Assembly: GCA_031271465.1 (NCBI GenBank) | Contig: JAISVR010000005.1 | Coordinates: 25,947-89,946, forward strand | Source of the DNA: Prevotellaceae bacterium | GTDB taxonomy: Bacteria; Bacteroidota; Bacteroidia; Bacteroidales; Paludibacteraceae | Direction of reading: 5' to 3' | DNA: 64,000 nucleotides | Shown: positions 18,305 through 28,658 of the stretch, in pieces | Layout of the letters: every line of letters starts with the position of its first letter | Position numbering within the stretch: position 1 is the first letter of the stretch | Program-made: the position numbers and the translations under genes | Notes under the pieces: generated by a model | What the model saw: only the letters and a program-made list of their open reading frames with translations | Told to the model about the DNA's origin: nothing | Databases searched by the model: none

Positions 18305-18347
18305 ATGAAAAAACAATCACAAAAGGGATATTTATTTTTTAAAAAAC

Positions 18348-18378
18348 TTTGGTAGATAAAAATGAATATCTATCTTTG
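18348..18378 (+). promoter_or_regulatory. full Bacteroidetes promoter for rpsU
   Basis: TTTG (18348-18351), exactly 19 bp, then TATCTTTG (18371-18378). This is the complete consensus of the primary sigma factor of the phylum. rpsU starts 57 bp downstream. Confidence 0.85.
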
Positions 18379-18435
18379 CAGCCCGAATTTTTATAAAACA
18401 GTAATTTATTTAAACAAAAATAACAGGTATTAATC

Positions 18436-18627
18436 ATGATTGTAGTTCCCGTAAAAGAAGGCGAAAACATCGAAAAAGCGTTGAAGAAATTCAAGAGAAA
18501 ATTTGAAAAAACAGGTGTAGTAAAAGAACTTCGCCGTCGTCAATGTTTTGATAAGCCATCGGTGGTTAACCGCGAGGCAAAGATGCACGCTATTTATGTA
18601 CAGCAATTGCAACGCACTGCTGAATAA
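18436..18627 (+). CDS. rpsU: 30S ribosomal protein S21
   Basis: A 63-residue basic protein. MIVVPVKEGENIEKALKKFKRKFEKTG followed by ELRRRQ.FDKPSV is the S21 pattern. S21 sits near the anti-Shine-Dalgarno end of 16S rRNA, and in this phylum it helps hide that sequence, in line with the scarcity of Shine-Dalgarno sites here. It has its own complete promoter, and a hairpin with a T-tract at 18634-18663 follows. Confidence 0.96.
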   Translation: MIVVPVKEGENIEKALKKFKRKFEKTGVVKELRRRQCFDKPSVVNREAKMHAIYVQQLQRTAE

Positions 18628-18633
18628 TTAAAA

Positions 18634-18663
18634 AAAGAACTTTTTTCCATACGAAAGTTCTTT
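18634..18663 (+). terminator. hairpin after rpsU
   Basis: AAAGAACTTT (18634-18643) and AAAGTTCTTT (18654-18663) form a 10-bp stem, with T-rich sequence after it. Partial read-through into the Xer gene is possible, since no separate promoter is seen for that gene. Confidence 0.6.
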
Positions 18664-18692
18664 CTTCGTGCAGTACAATTTCTTGACACATT

Positions 18693-19577
18693 ATGATAGT
18701 CGAAAAATTTCTGCAATATTTACAGTATGAGAAAAATTATTCCTCTCATACTGTTTTGTCGTATAAAAATGATTTAGAGCAATTTCGAATCTTTTTAGAG
18801 AGTCGTTATGAAGAGCTAAGCCTTGTGCAAACAAGCAGCAATCACATTAGAGAATGGATTGTAGAATTGATGGAAAATGGTTTGACAGCTCGTTCGGTGA
18901 ACCGGAAAATTTCATCGTTGAAATCTTTTTTTAAATTTTTGGTACAAGAAAAATGTATTAAGACCAACCCGATTAAAAATTTGATCGTACCTAAAATGAA
19001 AAAAGCTTTACCGGCTTTCTTTAAAGAAAAAGAAGTAAATAAAGCAGTATCGGAGTTGATAACAGGTAATGCTTTCGAGCAGCAGCGCGATCGACTCATT
19101 ATCGAATTGCTTTTTGAAACCGGATTGCGAGTATCGGAGTTGGTGAATATTAATGATTCTGACATCGATTTCCATAAAGAAAGTTTGCGAGTAATAGGAA
19201 AACGCAATAAAGAGCGGATAATTCCGATTGGCGAAAAAATGCTGTTGTTGCTATCCAATTATATCGATTGTCGCAATCGTGAAATTCCGAGAGAAAATTC
19301 GCGTTTGTTTGTTCGAGCCGATGGCAAGGAGTTGTATGTAAAGTTAGTATACAATGTAGTGCGAAATAATATGTCGCAAGTAAGTTCGCTAAGCAAAACA
19401 AGCCCTCATGTGTTGCGACATACATTTGCTTCCAGTTTATTGAACAATGGAGCCGATTTGAATGCTGTAAAAGAATTGCTTGGACATAGTAACTTGGCTG
19501 CCACAGAAATTTATACGCACACATCATTTGAGCAATTAAGAGAAATTTATAAACATGCTCATCCACGAGCACATTAA
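18693..19577 (+). CDS. xerC: Xer-type tyrosine recombinase
   Basis: A 294-residue site-specific recombinase. The N-terminal SAM-like core-binding domain covers about 1-90. The catalytic set is complete: Arg146 (ETGLRVSEL), Lys170, His239 and Arg242 (SPHVLRHTFAS), His265 (LLGHSNLAATEIYTH) and Tyr274. Size and sequence match chromosomal XerC/XerD, which resolve chromosome dimers at dif; C versus D cannot be decided without the partner. No mobile element surrounds it. The rpsU-xer-hpf order is frequent in Bacteroidetes. Confidence 0.9.
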   Translation: MIVEKFLQYLQYEKNYSSHTVLSYKNDLEQFRIFLESRYEELSLVQTSSNHIREWIVELMENGLTARSVNRKISSLKSFFKFLVQEKCIKTNPIKNLIVPKMKKALPAFFKEKEVNKAVSELITGNAFEQQRDRLIIELLFETGLRVSELVNINDSDIDFHKESLRVIGKRNKERIIPIGEKMLLLLSNYIDCRNREIPRENSRLFVRADGKELYVKLVYNVVRNNMSQVSSLSKTSPHVLRHTFASSLLNNGADLNAVKELLGHSNLAATEIYTHTSFEQLREIYKHAHPRAH

Positions 19578-19599
19578 AATAATATAAGGAGGAAAAATT

Positions 19600-19899
19600 A
19601 TGGACATAAAAATTCATGCAATTCACTTCGACATTTCGAGCCAGTTGGAAGCACATGCTAATAAAAAAGTGGTAAAATTGGCAAAATTGAGCGACGACAT
19701 TTTAAGTGTTGATGTATTTCTCAAAGTAGTGAAACCCGAATCGGCAGTCAACAAAGAAGCCGAAATCAAGGTGAAAGTTCCAAACACAGAGTTTTTTGCT
19801 GCTAAAGTAACTAACTCGTTTGAAGAAAGTATCGATTCTGCTATTGAAGCTATCGAGAAGCAAATTGTCAAGTTTAAAGAAAAATTGCGCTCGAAATAA
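19600..19899 (+). CDS. hpf: ribosome hibernation promoting factor, short form (HPF/RaiA-like)
   Basis: A 99-residue protein beginning MDIKIHAIHFDISSQLEAHANKKVVKLAKL, with the beta-alpha-beta-beta-beta-alpha pattern of the HPF/YfiA family. It binds the 30S subunit decoding area and stores ribosomes when growth stops. The long C-terminal dimerisation domain of long HPF is absent. A rare good Shine-Dalgarno, AAGGAGG, lies 7 bp before the ATG (about 19587-19593). It is 22 bp downstream of the Xer gene. Confidence 0.93.
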   Translation: MDIKIHAIHFDISSQLEAHANKKVVKLAKLSDDILSVDVFLKVVKPESAVNKEAEIKVKVPNTEFFAAKVTNSFEESIDSAIEAIEKQIVKFKEKLRSK

Positions 19900-19915
19900 A
19901 AAAATGATTATTTTT

Positions 19916-19946
19916 TTTGCAATTAAAAATTAATAGTCTATCTTTG
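19916..19946 (+). promoter_or_regulatory. full Bacteroidetes promoter for the tRNA-tuf cluster
   Basis: TTTG (19916-19919), 19 bp, TATCTTTG (19939-19946). The bases after the -7 box (CAACCCG) are nearly those after the rpsU box (CAGCCCG). The first tRNA starts 75 bp downstream. Confidence 0.85.
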
Positions 19947-20021
19947 CAACCCGTTTTAGCAGAGTAGTGTTAAAACGGTTTTTAATGCGCTCTTATAAAT
20001 ATTGCTTTTTAAAGCATTTAA

Positions 20022-20095
20022 GCCTCTTTAGCTCAGTTGGCCAGAGCACGTGATTTGTAATCTCGGGGTCGTTGGTTCGAATCCGACAAGAGGCT
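20022..20095 (+). tRNA. tRNA-Thr (anticodon TGT)
   Basis: Acceptor arm GCCTCTT pairs with AAGAGGC. The anticodon loop TTTGTAA contains TGT, and the T-arm GTTGG-TTCGAAT-CCGAC is regular. No CCA is encoded. First of four tRNAs ahead of tuf. Confidence 0.95.
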
Positions 20096-20099
20096 CAAA

Positions 20100-20185
20100 G
20101 GGTAGTTACCAGAGTGGCCAAATGGGGCAGACTGTAAATCTGCTGGCTTACGCCTTCGGTGGTTCGAATCCATCACTACCCACCA
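20100..20185 (+). tRNA. tRNA-Tyr (anticodon GTA)
   Basis: Class II tRNA with a long variable arm. Acceptor GGGTAGT pairs with ACTACCC, and the anticodon loop has CTGTAAA (GTA). The 3' CCA (20183-20185) is encoded, unlike in its neighbours. Confidence 0.95.
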
Positions 20186-20229
20186 CTTGACGAAAAGTGA
20201 GAAATGAAATTCAGTTTTCGGTTATTTTT

Positions 20230-20302
20230 GCGGAAGTAGCTCAGTTGATAGAGCATCAGCCTTCCAAGCTGAGGGTCGCGGGTTTGAGCCCCGTCTTCCG
20301 CT
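20230..20302 (+). tRNA. tRNA-Gly (anticodon TCC)
   Basis: Acceptor GCGGAAG pairs with CTTCCGC; anticodon stem TCAGC/GCTGA encloses CTTCCAA with TCC. No encoded CCA. Confidence 0.95.
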
Positions 20303-20319
20303 CATTTTTTTTGAATAAT

Positions 20320-20391
<72 letters not shown>

Positions 20392-20448
20392 CAGCAAAAG
20401 GGATTTTTTAAGAAACACATAATTTAAAACTAATAAACAATTTTCGTT

Positions 20449-21636
20449 ATGGCAAAAGAACATTTTGACAGGTCGAAACCCCATGTTAACATCGGTACAA
20501 TTGGACATGTTGACCATGGTAAGACTACTTTGACCGCTGCTATCACAACTGTGTTGGCAAAAAGAGGTCTTTCCGAAATGCGTTCGTTCGATTCTATCGA
20601 CAATGCTCCGGAAGAAAAAGAGCGTGGTATTACAATCAATACTTCGCATGTTGAGTATCAAACCGCTAACCGCCACTATGCGCATGTTGACTGTCCAGGT
20701 CACGCCGACTATGTGAAAAACATGGTTACCGGTGCTGCTCAGATGGACGGTGCTATCATCGTAGTTGCTGCGACTGATGGTCCTATGCCACAAACTCGTG
20801 AGCATATCCTTTTAGCTCGTCAGGTAAATGTACCTCGTATCGTTGTGTTCATGAACAAATGCGATATGGTTGACGATGCTGAAATGCTTGACTTGGTAGA
20901 AATGGAAATGCGTGAACTTCTTTCATTCTATGAATTCGATGGTGATAATACTCCAGTAATTCGCGGTTCTGCACTTGGTGCGTTGAACGGTGTTTCCGAG
21001 TGGGAAGATAAAGTAATGGAATTAATGGACGCTGTTGATACATGGATTCCACTTCCTCCACGCGAAATTGATAAACCATTCTTGATGCCTGTTGAAGATG
21101 TATTCTCTATCACAGGTCGTGGAACAGTTGCTACAGGTCGTATCGAAACAGGTATCATCAAAACCAGTGAAGAAGTTCAAATTATTGGTTTAGGAGCTGA
21201 AGCTAAAAAATCGGTTGTTACCGGTGTGGAAATGTTCCGCAAAATTCTTGACGAAGGTCAAGCCGGCGATAATGTTGGTCTTTTGCTTCGCGGTATTGAT
21301 AAAGACGAAATCAAACGCGGTATGGTTATCTGCCATCCGGGTAAAATTACCCCTCACACTAAATTCAAAGCTGAGGTGTATATCTTGAAAAAAGAAGAAG
21401 GTGGTCGTCATACTCCATTCCACAATAAATATCGTCCGCAATTCTACATCCGTACATTGGATGTAACCGGTGAAATCACTCTTCCGGAAGGAACAGAAAT
21501 GGTAATGCCGGGCGATAACTTGACAATCAATGTTGAATTGATTTACCCAGTAGCATGTAATGTAGGTCTTCGCTTCGCTATCCGCGAAGGTGGTCGTACG
21601 GTAGGTGCGGGTCAGATTACCGAAATTGTCGAGTAA
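20449..21636 (+). CDS. tuf: translation elongation factor Tu
   Basis: A 395-residue GTPase that carries aminoacyl-tRNA to the ribosome. The P-loop is GHVDHGKTT, with switch [14 protein letters not shown] and guanine-binding NKCD. The effector region has [12 protein letters not shown]. Domains 2 and 3 are complete and end [10 protein letters not shown]. Preference for codons such as GGT, CGT and GTT is in line with high expression. The gene sits between the tRNA cluster and tRNA-Trp. Confidence 0.98.
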   Translation: MAKEHFDRSKPHVNIGTIGHVDHGKTTLTAAITTVLAKRGLSEMRSFDSIDNAPEEKERGITINTSHVEYQTANRHYAHVDCPGHADYVKNMVTGAAQMDGAIIVVAATDGPMPQTREHILLARQVNVPRIVVFMNKCDMVDDAEMLDLVEMEMRELLSFYEFDGDNTPVIRGSALGALNGVSEWEDKVMELMDAVDTWIPLPPREIDKPFLMPVEDVFSITGRGTVATGRIETGIIKTSEEVQIIGLGAEAKKSVVTGVEMFRKILDEGQAGDNVGLLLRGIDKDEIKRGMVICHPGKITPHTKFKAEVYILKKEEGGRHTPFHNKYRPQFYIRTLDVTGEITLPEGTEMVMPGDNLTINVELIYPVACNVGLRFAIREGGRTVGAGQITEIVE

Positions 21637-21651
21637 TAACTAAGTAAGAAG

Positions 21652-21693
21652 TTGAGAATGAAAATTGAGAGCGATTTCAATTTTCATTCTCAA
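21652..21693 (+). terminator. perfect 17-bp hairpin between tuf and tRNA-Trp
   Basis: Arms 21652-21668 and 21677-21693 are perfectly complementary (TTGAGAATGAAAATTGA and its complement) with an 8-base loop. There is no T-run after it, so it may be a processing site or mRNA 3'-end stabiliser rather than an intrinsic terminator. Confidence 0.55.
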
Positions 21694-21699
21694 TAATAT

Positions 21700-21772
21700 A
21701 CGGGTGTAGCTCAGTTGGTAGAGCATCGGTCTCCAAAACCGAGTGTCGTGCGTTCGAGTCGTACCTCCCGTG
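21700..21772 (+). tRNA. tRNA-Trp (anticodon CCA)
   Basis: Acceptor ACGGGTG pairs with CTCCCGT (one T-T mismatch). Anticodon stem TCGGT/ACCGA encloses CTCCAAA with CCA. Its place between tuf and secE is conserved in many bacteria. Confidence 0.93.
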
Positions 21773-21790
21773 CAAAAATCGAAATTCGAG

Positions 21791-21985
21791 ATGAAGAAAA
21801 TTATTAACTATATCAAAGAGGCTTATTCAGAGCTTGCCCATAAGGTTTCTTGGCCTACCCGTCAGGAACTGATGAACAGTGCAGTTGTTGTCTTAGTTGC
21901 TTCCCTAATTATCGCAATTGTTGTTTGGGTTATGGACTTGGGCTTTGAGAATTTGATGACCTTAATTTACAACAAGGTACTCTAA
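21791..21985 (+). CDS. secE: preprotein translocase subunit SecE
   Basis: A 64-residue single-span membrane protein. The amphipathic helix YIKEAYSELAHKVSWPTRQEL is typical, followed by one hydrophobic helix (about residues 30-50). The ATG at 21791 is chosen; the open frame further upstream would lie within tRNA-Trp. It braces SecY in the Sec translocon. nusG follows after 21 bp, preceded by GGGAGG. Confidence 0.95.
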   Translation: MKKIINYIKEAYSELAHKVSWPTRQELMNSAVVVLVASLIIAIVVWVMDLGFENLMTLIYNKVL

Positions 21986-22006
21986 TAGAGGGAGGTAGAA
22001 AAAACT

Positions 22007-22558
22007 ATGTCGGAAACAGCAAAGAAGTGGTATGTACTTCGCGCCATTAGTGGCAAAGAGAGCAAGGTAAAAGAGTATATTGAGGCAGAAATGCGTAACT
22101 CCGATCTTGGTCAATATGTTTCTCAAGTATTGATACCAACCGAAAAGGTGTACCAGATACGCAACGGGAAAAAAATTACGAAAGAACGCAGTTATCTTCC
22201 CGGTTATGTGTTGATTGAGGCTACTCTTGTAGGTGAAATTCCCCATCGTTTGAGAAATGTTCCTAATGTGATGGATTTTTTGGGAGCGAATAAAAATTCG
22301 AAAGAACCAATACCCCTCCGTCAATCAGAAGTCAATCGAATTTTAGGTTCGGTTGATGAACTTCAAGAAACAGATGAAGATTTCGCGACTCCTTATTTTG
22401 TCAATGAAAATGTAAAAGTGATCGTAGGTCCTTTTTCAGGTTTTAGCGGCGTTATTGAGGAAGTTAACAACGAGAAGAAAAAGCTGAAAGTTATGGTTAA
22501 AATTTTTGGGCGAAAAACCCCGCTCGAATTAGGTTTCACTCAGGTAGAAAAGGAATAG
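22007..22558 (+). CDS. nusG: transcription termination/antitermination protein NusG
   Basis: A 183-residue protein with an N-terminal NGN domain starting KKWYVLRAISGKESKVKEYIE and a C-terminal KOW domain (VNENVKVIVGPFSGFSGVIEEVN). It binds RNA polymerase and links it to Rho or the ribosome. Its length is that of plain NusG, not of the UpxY or LoaP paralogues, and its secE-nusG-rplK context confirms this. Confidence 0.97.
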   Translation: MSETAKKWYVLRAISGKESKVKEYIEAEMRNSDLGQYVSQVLIPTEKVYQIRNGKKITKERSYLPGYVLIEATLVGEIPHRLRNVPNVMDFLGANKNSKEPIPLRQSEVNRILGSVDELQETDEDFATPYFVNENVKVIVGPFSGFSGVIEEVNNEKKKLKVMVKIFGRKTPLELGFTQVEKE

Positions 22559-22620
22559 TTTGTTGAATTTGTTACGCTCAAAAAATCCCTTTTCAAAAAA
22601 AATTACAAAAATCAATTATT

Positions 22621-23064
22621 ATGGCTAAAGAAGTTGCTGGACTTATAAAATTACAGATTAAGGGCGGTGCTGCAAACCCATCGCCTCCGGTAGGACCTGC
22701 ATTAGGTTCCAAGGGTATTAATATCATGGAGTTTTGCAAGCAATTTAATGCCAGGACTCAGGATAAAGCAGGTAAAGTATTGCCTGTTGTTATCACTTAT
22801 TATGCCGACAAGTCGTTTGATTTTATTGTAAAAACTCCTCCTGTTGCAATCCAGTTGATGGAAGTTGCAAAACTCAAAGGAGGTAGTGCAGAGCCTAACC
22901 GTAAAAAAGTAGCGGAAGTTACTTGGGAACAGGTGAAGGCTATTGCAGAAGATAAAATGACAGACTTGAACTGTTTCAGTGCCGAGGCGGCAATGAAAAT
23001 GGTGGCAGGTACAGCGAGAAGTATGGGTATTGCTGTTAAAGGCACATTTCCCGGAATTAATTAA
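22621..23064 (+). CDS. rplK: 50S ribosomal protein L11
   Basis: A 147-residue protein. [35 protein letters not shown] is the L11 N-terminal domain, and the C-terminal rRNA-binding part ends [13 protein letters not shown]. It forms the GTPase-associated centre. First of the rplKAJL-rpoBC run; 62 bp separate it from nusG. Confidence 0.98.
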   Translation: MAKEVAGLIKLQIKGGAANPSPPVGPALGSKGINIMEFCKQFNARTQDKAGKVLPVVITYYADKSFDFIVKTPPVAIQLMEVAKLKGGSAEPNRKKVAEVTWEQVKAIAEDKMTDLNCFSAEAAMKMVAGTARSMGIAVKGTFPGIN

Positions 23065-23083
23065 TTAAACTTCAATTGAACAG

Positions 23084-23782
23084 ATGAGTAAACTTACAAA
23101 AAATCAAAAGTTAGCTTTTGCAAAAATTGAAGCAGGGAAAAGCTATTCTCTTAAAGAAGCTTCGGCGTTGGTGAAGGAAATTACTGCAACCAAATTTGAT
23201 GCTTCGGTAGATGTAGATGTGCGTTTAGGAGTTGATCCTCGTAAAGCTAACCAAATGATTCGTGGCGTAGTGTCCCTGCCCCACGGAACAGGCAAAGTGG
23301 TAAGAGTCTTAGCATTGTGTACTCCCGACTTGGAGGCAGAGGCTAAAGCAGCCGGAGCCGACTATGTTGGTCTTGATGAATACATCGAAAAAATAAAAGG
23401 AGGTTGGACCGATATTGATGTTATCATCACTCAGCCTGCTATCATGGGTAAAATCGGAGCTTTGGGAAAAGTGCTTGGTCCTCGCGGATTGATGCCGAAC
23501 CCTAAAAGCGGAACCGTAACCAATGAGATAGGCAAGGCGGTAGCAGAAGTAAAAGGCGGTAAAATCGATTTTAAAGTAGATAAATTCGGTATTGTGCATA
23601 CATCAATTGGCAAGGTGTCATTTACTCCCGAGCAAATTGTAGATAATGCTAAAGAATTTATTTCCACTTTGATAAAGATGAAACCTTCTTCAGCTAAAGG
23701 TACTTATGTGAAAAGCATCTATCTTTCGAGTACTATGAGTCCGGGTATTAAAATTGACCCCAAAACGGTAGAAGAAATTTAA
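23084..23782 (+). CDS. rplA: 50S ribosomal protein L1
   Basis: A 232-residue protein with [27 protein letters not shown] and [15 protein letters not shown], both L1 hallmarks. It builds the L1 stalk and in many bacteria represses its own operon by binding the mRNA. 19 bp after rplK and 12 bp before rplJ. Confidence 0.98.
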   Translation: MSKLTKNQKLAFAKIEAGKSYSLKEASALVKEITATKFDASVDVDVRLGVDPRKANQMIRGVVSLPHGTGKVVRVLALCTPDLEAEAKAAGADYVGLDEYIEKIKGGWTDIDVIITQPAIMGKIGALGKVLGPRGLMPNPKSGTVTNEIGKAVAEVKGGKIDFKVDKFGIVHTSIGKVSFTPEQIVDNAKEFISTLIKMKPSSAKGTYVKSIYLSSTMSPGIKIDPKTVEEI

Positions 23783-23794
23783 TAAATTGAACTT

Positions 23795-24310
23795 ATGAAA
23801 AAAGAAGATAAAGGCTTAATCATAGACCAAATTAAAAATACAATCGACGAATACAGTCATTTGTATTTGGCTGATATCGGCGGTTTGGACTCTGTTCAAA
23901 CGAGTGATTTACGCCGCTTATGCTACAAGAAAGATGTTAAATTGGTGGTAGTGAAAAACACCCTTCTCCGAAAAGCGTTAGAAGCATCGGAAGTAGATTA
24001 TTCCCAATTGTTTGAAGTATTGAAAGGTGAAACATCCATTATGTTGTCTAACAATGGAAATGATCCTGCAAAACTGATTAAAGAATTTTCGAAAACTAAT
24101 GAAAAGCCGGTATTAAAGGCTGCTTATGTGGAAGAAAGTTTCTATATCGGTGCCAACCAGTTGGAAGTTTTGGTTAACATCAAGAGTAAAAATGAACTTA
24201 TCGGCGACATTATTGGCTTATTACAGTCGCCTGCTAAGAATGTCGTATCCGCACTCCAATCAGGAGGTAATACTATCCACGGCGTGTTAAAAACATTAGC
24301 CGAGAGATAA
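23795..24310 (+). CDS. rplJ: 50S ribosomal protein L10
   Basis: A 171-residue protein. YLADIGGLDSVQTSDLRRLCYK and VVVKNTLLRKAL are L10 patterns; the C-terminal helix carries L7/L12 dimers. It lies between rplA and rplL as usual. Confidence 0.97.
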   Translation: MKKEDKGLIIDQIKNTIDEYSHLYLADIGGLDSVQTSDLRRLCYKKDVKLVVVKNTLLRKALEASEVDYSQLFEVLKGETSIMLSNNGNDPAKLIKEFSKTNEKPVLKAAYVEESFYIGANQLEVLVNIKSKNELIGDIIGLLQSPAKNVVSALQSGGNTIHGVLKTLAER

Positions 24311-24359
24311 ATAATTAATAAATAAAAATAATATAAACTTACATTAAAAAATAAGTAAA

Positions 24360-24737
24360 ATGGCAGATTTGAAAGCTTTTGCAGAACAATTGGTTAACTT
24401 GACAGTTAAAGAAGTAAACGAGTTAGCTCAAATTTTGAAAGACGAATATGGTATTGAACCAGCCGCAGCCGCAGTTGCTGTAGCAGCCGGTCCTGCAGCT
24501 GGCGGTGAAGCCGCCGCTGAAGAAAAAACCTCGTTCGATGTAATCCTTAAAGCGGCAGGTGCCAATAAATTGGCAATTGTTAAAGCCGTAAAAGAGTTGA
24601 CAGGTCTTGGTTTGAAAGAAGCTAAAGACTTGGTAGACGGTGCTCCTTCGGCAATCAAAGAAGGTGTTACCAAAGACGAAGCCGAGGCTTTGAAAAAAGC
24701 TCTTGAAGAAGGCGGAGCCGAGGTTGAGCTTAAATAA
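24360..24737 (+). CDS. rplL: 50S ribosomal protein L7/L12
   Basis: A 125-residue acidic protein. The N-terminal dimerisation helix is followed by an Ala-rich hinge (about 38-55) and the conserved C-terminal [34 protein letters not shown]. It forms the flexible stalk that recruits GTPases. A hairpin at 24761-24797 separates it from rpoB. Confidence 0.98.
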   Translation: MADLKAFAEQLVNLTVKEVNELAQILKDEYGIEPAAAAVAVAAGPAAGGEAAAEEKTSFDVILKAAGANKLAIVKAVKELTGLGLKEAKDLVDGAPSAIKEGVTKDEAEALKKALEEGGAEVELK

Positions 24738-24760
24738 GGAATGCTCCTGAAAAGGAGTGC

Positions 24761-24797
24761 GGTTTAGAATCCCGCCGTGCGGGACTCTAAACCTTTT
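24761..24797 (+). terminator. terminator-like hairpin between rplL and rpoB
   Basis: GGTTTAGAATCCCGC and GGGACTCTAAACC pair around a short loop and are followed by TTTTTA. It likely acts as an attenuator that lowers rpoBC relative to the ribosomal genes, since full stopping would silence rpoBC unless the promoter box at 24827 is used. Confidence 0.75.
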
Positions 24798-24826
24798 TAT
24801 GTATTAATCAACTAAGTTCCAATTAA

Positions 24827-24834
24827 TATCTTTG
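24827..24834 (+). promoter_or_regulatory. TATCTTTG box just before rpoB
   Basis: A perfect -7 box whose last base is only 4 bp before the rpoB ATG. There is no TTTG at the 19-bp position. If used, the mRNA would be leaderless or nearly so. Confidence 0.4.
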
Positions 24835-24838
24835 ACAA

Positions 24839-27800
24839 ATGTCTTTAATCGCTGAAAATCAAAGAATTAACTTTGCTTCAACTAAAAGTCCGCTTAAGTA
24901 TCCGGATTTTCTTGAAGTTCAATTGAAATCCTTTAAGGATTTTTTCCAACTTGATACTCCTGCCGAAAAAAGAAAAAATGAAGGCTTGTATAAAGTATTT
25001 GCTGAAAACTTTCCAATAGCAGATACTCGTAATAACTTTATACTCGAGTTTCTCGACTATTATGTAGATCCGCCTCGTTACACAATCGAAGAGTGTATAG
25101 CGCGTGGGTTGACTTATAGTGTACCGTTAAAAGCGAAACTCAAATTGTATTGTACCGACCCTGAACACGAAGATTTCGATACCGTGATTCAGGATGTGTA
25201 TCTTGGTCCGATTCCTTATATGACGGCTAAGGGTACTTTTGTCATTAATGGTGCCGAGCGTGTGGTTGTATCGCAATTGCATCGTTCGCCCGGTGTGTTT
25301 TTCGGACAAAGTGTACATGCTAACGGTACCAAATTATATTCTGCGCGAATTATTCCTTTCAAAGGTTCGTGGATAGAGTTTGCAACAGACATCAACAATG
25401 TGATGTATGCGTATATTGATCGCAAGAAGAAATTGCCGGTTACTACGCTTCTGCGCGCTATCGGCTTTGAAAGTGATAGAGATATTCTTGAAATTTTTGG
25501 TCTTGCCGAGGAATTCAAGGTAAATAAGACCAATTTGAAGAAAGCAGTTGGTCGCAAACTTGCTGCTCGTGTACTTAAAACATGGGTAGAAGATTTCGTA
25601 GATGAAGATACCGGTGAGGTAACAACTATCGAGCGAAACGAAATTATTATCGACCGGGAAACCGTTATCGAAAATGATCATCTCGACGAAATTCTCGACT
25701 CGGGTACGCAAGCTATTTTATTGCATAAAGAAGATCAGAATCTGAACGACTTTGCAATAATTTATAATACGCTGCAAAAAGACCCAAGTAACTCGGAGAA
25801 AGAAGCTGTGTTGTACATCTATCGTCAGTTGCGAAACGCAGAACCTGCCGACGATGCAACAGCTCGTGAGGTTATCAATAGTTTGTTTTTCTCTGAAAAA
25901 CGCTACGATTTGGGTGATGTGGGTCGCTATCGAATTAACAAAAAGCTCAATCTTGCAACCGAGATAGATGTGCGGGTATTGACTAAGGAAGATATTATTG
26001 AGATAATCAAATATCTGATTCAACTTATCAACTCGAAAGCCGATGTGGATGATATTGACCACCTTAGTAACCGTCGTGTGCGTACGGTTGGCGAACAATT
26101 GAACAACCAATTTGGTGTAGGATTGGCGCGTATGGCTCGTACTATTCGTGAGCGTATGAATGTGCGCGATAACGAAGTATTTACGCCGATTGACTTGATT
26201 AATGCGAAAACTATTTCGTCGGTAATCAATTCGTTTTTTGGTACCAATGCCTTGTCGCAATTTATGGACCAAACCAATCCGTTGGCTGAAATTACTCACA
26301 AACGCCGTATGTCGGCACTTGGTCCCGGTGGTCTTTCGCGTGAGCGTGCAGGTTTCGAAGTTCGAGATGTACACTATACACACTACGGTCGCCTTTGTCC
26401 GATTGAAACACCGGAAGGTCCGAACATTGGTTTGATTTCGTCGCTTTGCGTATATGCTAAAATCAATGAACTCGGATTTATCGAAACTCCTTACCGCAAG
26501 GTGGAGAATTCTAAGGTAGATGTTTCTGAAGCTGGAATTGTCTATATCACTGCCGAAGAAGAAGAAGGTAAAATTATAGCACAAGGTAATGCACCGCTTA
26601 ATGATAATGGTACTTTTGTAAACAACCGTGTAAAATCGCGCATGGAAGCAGATTTTCCTGTTGTTGCACCCTCAGAAGTTCAGTTGATGGATGTGTCGCC
26701 GACTCAGATTGCTTCTATCGCCGCTTCGTTGATCCCATTTTTGGAACATGACGATGCTAACCGTGCTCTCATGGGTTCGAACATGATGCGCCAGGCAGTA
26801 CCTTTATTGCGTTGTGAAGCTCCAATTGTGGGTACCGGCATTGAAGGTCAGCTCGTGGAAGATTCGCGCACACAGATTACTGCTGAAAAACAAGGCGTGA
26901 TAGAATTTGTCGATGCAACTTGTATCAAAGTTCGTTATGAGAGAAGCGAAGACGAAGAATTTGTAAGTTTTGAATCAAACCTTGTTACTTATAACTTGCC
27001 AAAATTCCAAAAAACAAATCAAAGTACAACAATCGACCTTCGTCCAATTGTGAAGCGTGGCGATAAAGTTATGCCCGGACAAATACTCACTGAGGGTTAT
27101 TCGACCGAAAAAGGCGAACTGGCTATCGGTAAAAATTTGCTTGTAGCATTCATGCCTTGGAAAGGTTACAACTTTGAAGATGCTATTGTAATTAATGAGC
27201 GTGTGGTAAAAGACGATGTGTTCACTTCTGTGCATGTTGATGAATACGCTCTTGAGGTGCGAGAAACCAAGCGTGGTATGGAAGAATTAACTTCCGATAT
27301 TCCGAATGTAAGTGAGGAAGCAACCAAAGATTTGGACGAAAACGGTATTATTCGTATAGGTGCCCATGTGTTGCCCGGTGATATTTTGATAGGTAAAATT
27401 ACTCCGAAAGGAGAATCAGACCCATCGCCCGAAGAAAAACTGCTTCGTGCCATTTTCGGCGACAAAGCCGGCGATGTGAAAGATGCATCATTAAAAGCAA
27501 CGCCTTCGCTTTCGGGTGTAATTATTGGTAAAAGTTTATACTCCAAGGCTATCAAAAATCGTAAATCGAAATTACTTGATAAAGCTGCTTTGCCAAAATT
27601 AGACGAAGAATTTGATACCGAAGTAGCAAACTTGAAAGCGATGTTGATAGACAAATTAATAGCACTTACCAAGGATAAAACTTCGCAGGGAGTAAAAGAT
27701 TATTTGGGTAATGAAATCATCGCGAAAGGAGCGAAATTCACCCAGAAATCTTTAAACGAAATGGATTTCACAACTGTCCATATTACTAAATGGACTACCG

Positions 27801-28651
27801 ATACGCATAAAAACGAGTTGATTCGTGATGTGATTGTTAATTTCTTGAAAAAATACAAAGAACTTGATGCTCAACTCAAACGCAAGAAATTTAATATTAC
27901 TATTGGGGACGAACTTCCTGCCGGAACTGTTCAATTAGCAAAAGTATATATTGCTAAAAAACGCAAAATTCGCGTAGGCGATAAAATGGCAGGTCGTCAC
28001 GGAAACAAAGGTATTGTTTCTCGTATCGTTCGTCAAGAAGATATGCCATTCTTGGAAGATGGAACACCGGTTGACATTGTGTTGAATCCGCTTGGGGTAC
28101 CTTCGCGTATGAACTTGGGACAGATTTTTGAAACTGTACTTGGTTGGGCAGGTAAAAAAATAGGCGTGAAATTTGCAACTCCGATTTTCGATGGTGCAAG
28201 TATCGATGACTTAAACGAATGGACAGATAAAGCCGGAGTGCCGCGCTATGGTCGTACTTTCTTGTGCGATGGCGGAACCGGTATGCGTTTTGACCAGCCA
28301 GCTACCGTGGGTGTGATTTATATGCTCAAACTCGGACACATGGTTGATGATAAAATGCATGCTCGTTCTATCGGACCTTACTCGCTCATTACGCAACAAC
28401 CTTTGGGTGGTAAGGCACAATTTGGAGGTCAGCGTTTCGGAGAAATGGAAGTTTGGGCACTCGAAGCTTTCGGTGCAGCTCATATCTTGCAGGAAATTCT
28501 TACGGTGAAATCAGACGATGTGATGGGTCGTGCACGCGCTTATGAAGCTATCGTGAAAGGCGAAACTATGCCTACCCCGGGTATTCCGGAATCGCTTAAT
28601 GTGTTGTTGCACGAATTACGCGGATTAGGATTAAGTATTAATTTAGATTAA
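24839..28651 (+). CDS. rpoB: DNA-directed RNA polymerase subunit beta
   Basis: A 1270-residue subunit. The rifampicin region is readable as [25 protein letters not shown] and [20 protein letters not shown]. Later conserved parts are [32 protein letters not shown] and the C-terminal [20 protein letters not shown]. At the rifampicin site the usual sensitive residues (D, H, S equivalents) are present. There is no Shine-Dalgarno. rpoC follows after a 99-bp gap that holds a repeat hairpin. Confidence 0.99.
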   Translation: MSLIAENQRINFASTKSPLKYPDFLEVQLKSFKDFFQLDTPAEKRKNEGLYKVFAENFPIADTRNNFILEFLDYYVDPPRYTIEECIARGLTYSVPLKAKLKLYCTDPEHEDFDTVIQDVYLGPIPYMTAKGTFVINGAERVVVSQLHRSPGVFFGQSVHANGTKLYSARIIPFKGSWIEFATDINNVMYAYIDRKKKLPVTTLLRAIGFESDRDILEIFGLAEEFKVNKTNLKKAVGRKLAARVLKTWVEDFVDEDTGEVTTIERNEIIIDRETVIENDHLDEILDSGTQAILLHKEDQNLNDFAIIYNTLQKDPSNSEKEAVLYIYRQLRNAEPADDATAREVINSLFFSEKRYDLGDVGRYRINKKLNLATEIDVRVLTKEDIIEIIKYLIQLINSKADVDDIDHLSNRRVRTVGEQLNNQFGVGLARMARTIRERMNVRDNEVFTPIDLINAKTISSVINSFFGTNALSQFMDQTNPLAEITHKRRMSALGPGGLSRERAGFEVRDVHYTHYGRLCPIETPEGPNIGLISSLCVYAKINELGFIETPYRKVENSKVDVSEAGIVYITAEEEEGKIIAQGNAPLNDNGTFVNNRVKSRMEADFPVVAPSEVQLMDVSPTQIASIAASLIPFLEHDDANRALMGSNMMRQAVPLLRCEAPIVGTGIEGQLVEDSRTQITAEKQGVIEFVDATCIKVRYERSEDEEFVSFESNLVTYNLPKFQKTNQSTTIDLRPIVKRGDKVMPGQILTEGYSTEKGELAIGKNLLVAFMPWKGYNFEDAIVINERVVKDDVFTSVHVDEYALEVRETKRGMEELTSDIPNVSEEATKDLDENGIIRIGAHVLPGDILIGKITPKGESDPSPEEKLLRAIFGDKAGDVKDASLKATPSLSGVIIGKSLYSKAIKNRKSKLLDKAALPKLDEEFDTEVANLKAMLIDKLIALTKDKTSQGVKDYLGNEIIAKGAKFTQKSLNEMDFTTVHITKWTTDTHKNELIRDVIVNFLKKYKELDAQLKRKKFNITIGDELPAGTVQLAKVYIAKKRKIRVGDKMAGRHGNKGIVSRIVRQEDMPFLEDGTPVDIVLNPLGVPSRMNLGQIFETVLGWAGKKIGVKFATPIFDGASIDDLNEWTDKAGVPRYGRTFLCDGGTGMRFDQPATVGVIYMLKLGHMVDDKMHARSIGPYSLITQQPLGGKAQFGGQRFGEMEVWALEAFGAAHILQEILTVKSDDVMGRARAYEAIVKGETMPTPGIPESLNVLLHELRGLGLSINLD

Positions 28652-28658
28652 AAATTGC

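Noticed and set aside
18693..19577. Integrase of a mobile element inserted at a tRNA gene
   Set aside because: The protein matches chromosomal Xer recombinases, lies between rpsU and hpf, and no direct repeats of the nearby tRNA 3' ends were seen.
25718..26584. 288-codon frame opposite rpoB
   Set aside because: Antisense shadow of the conserved rpoB sequence with low-complexity translation.
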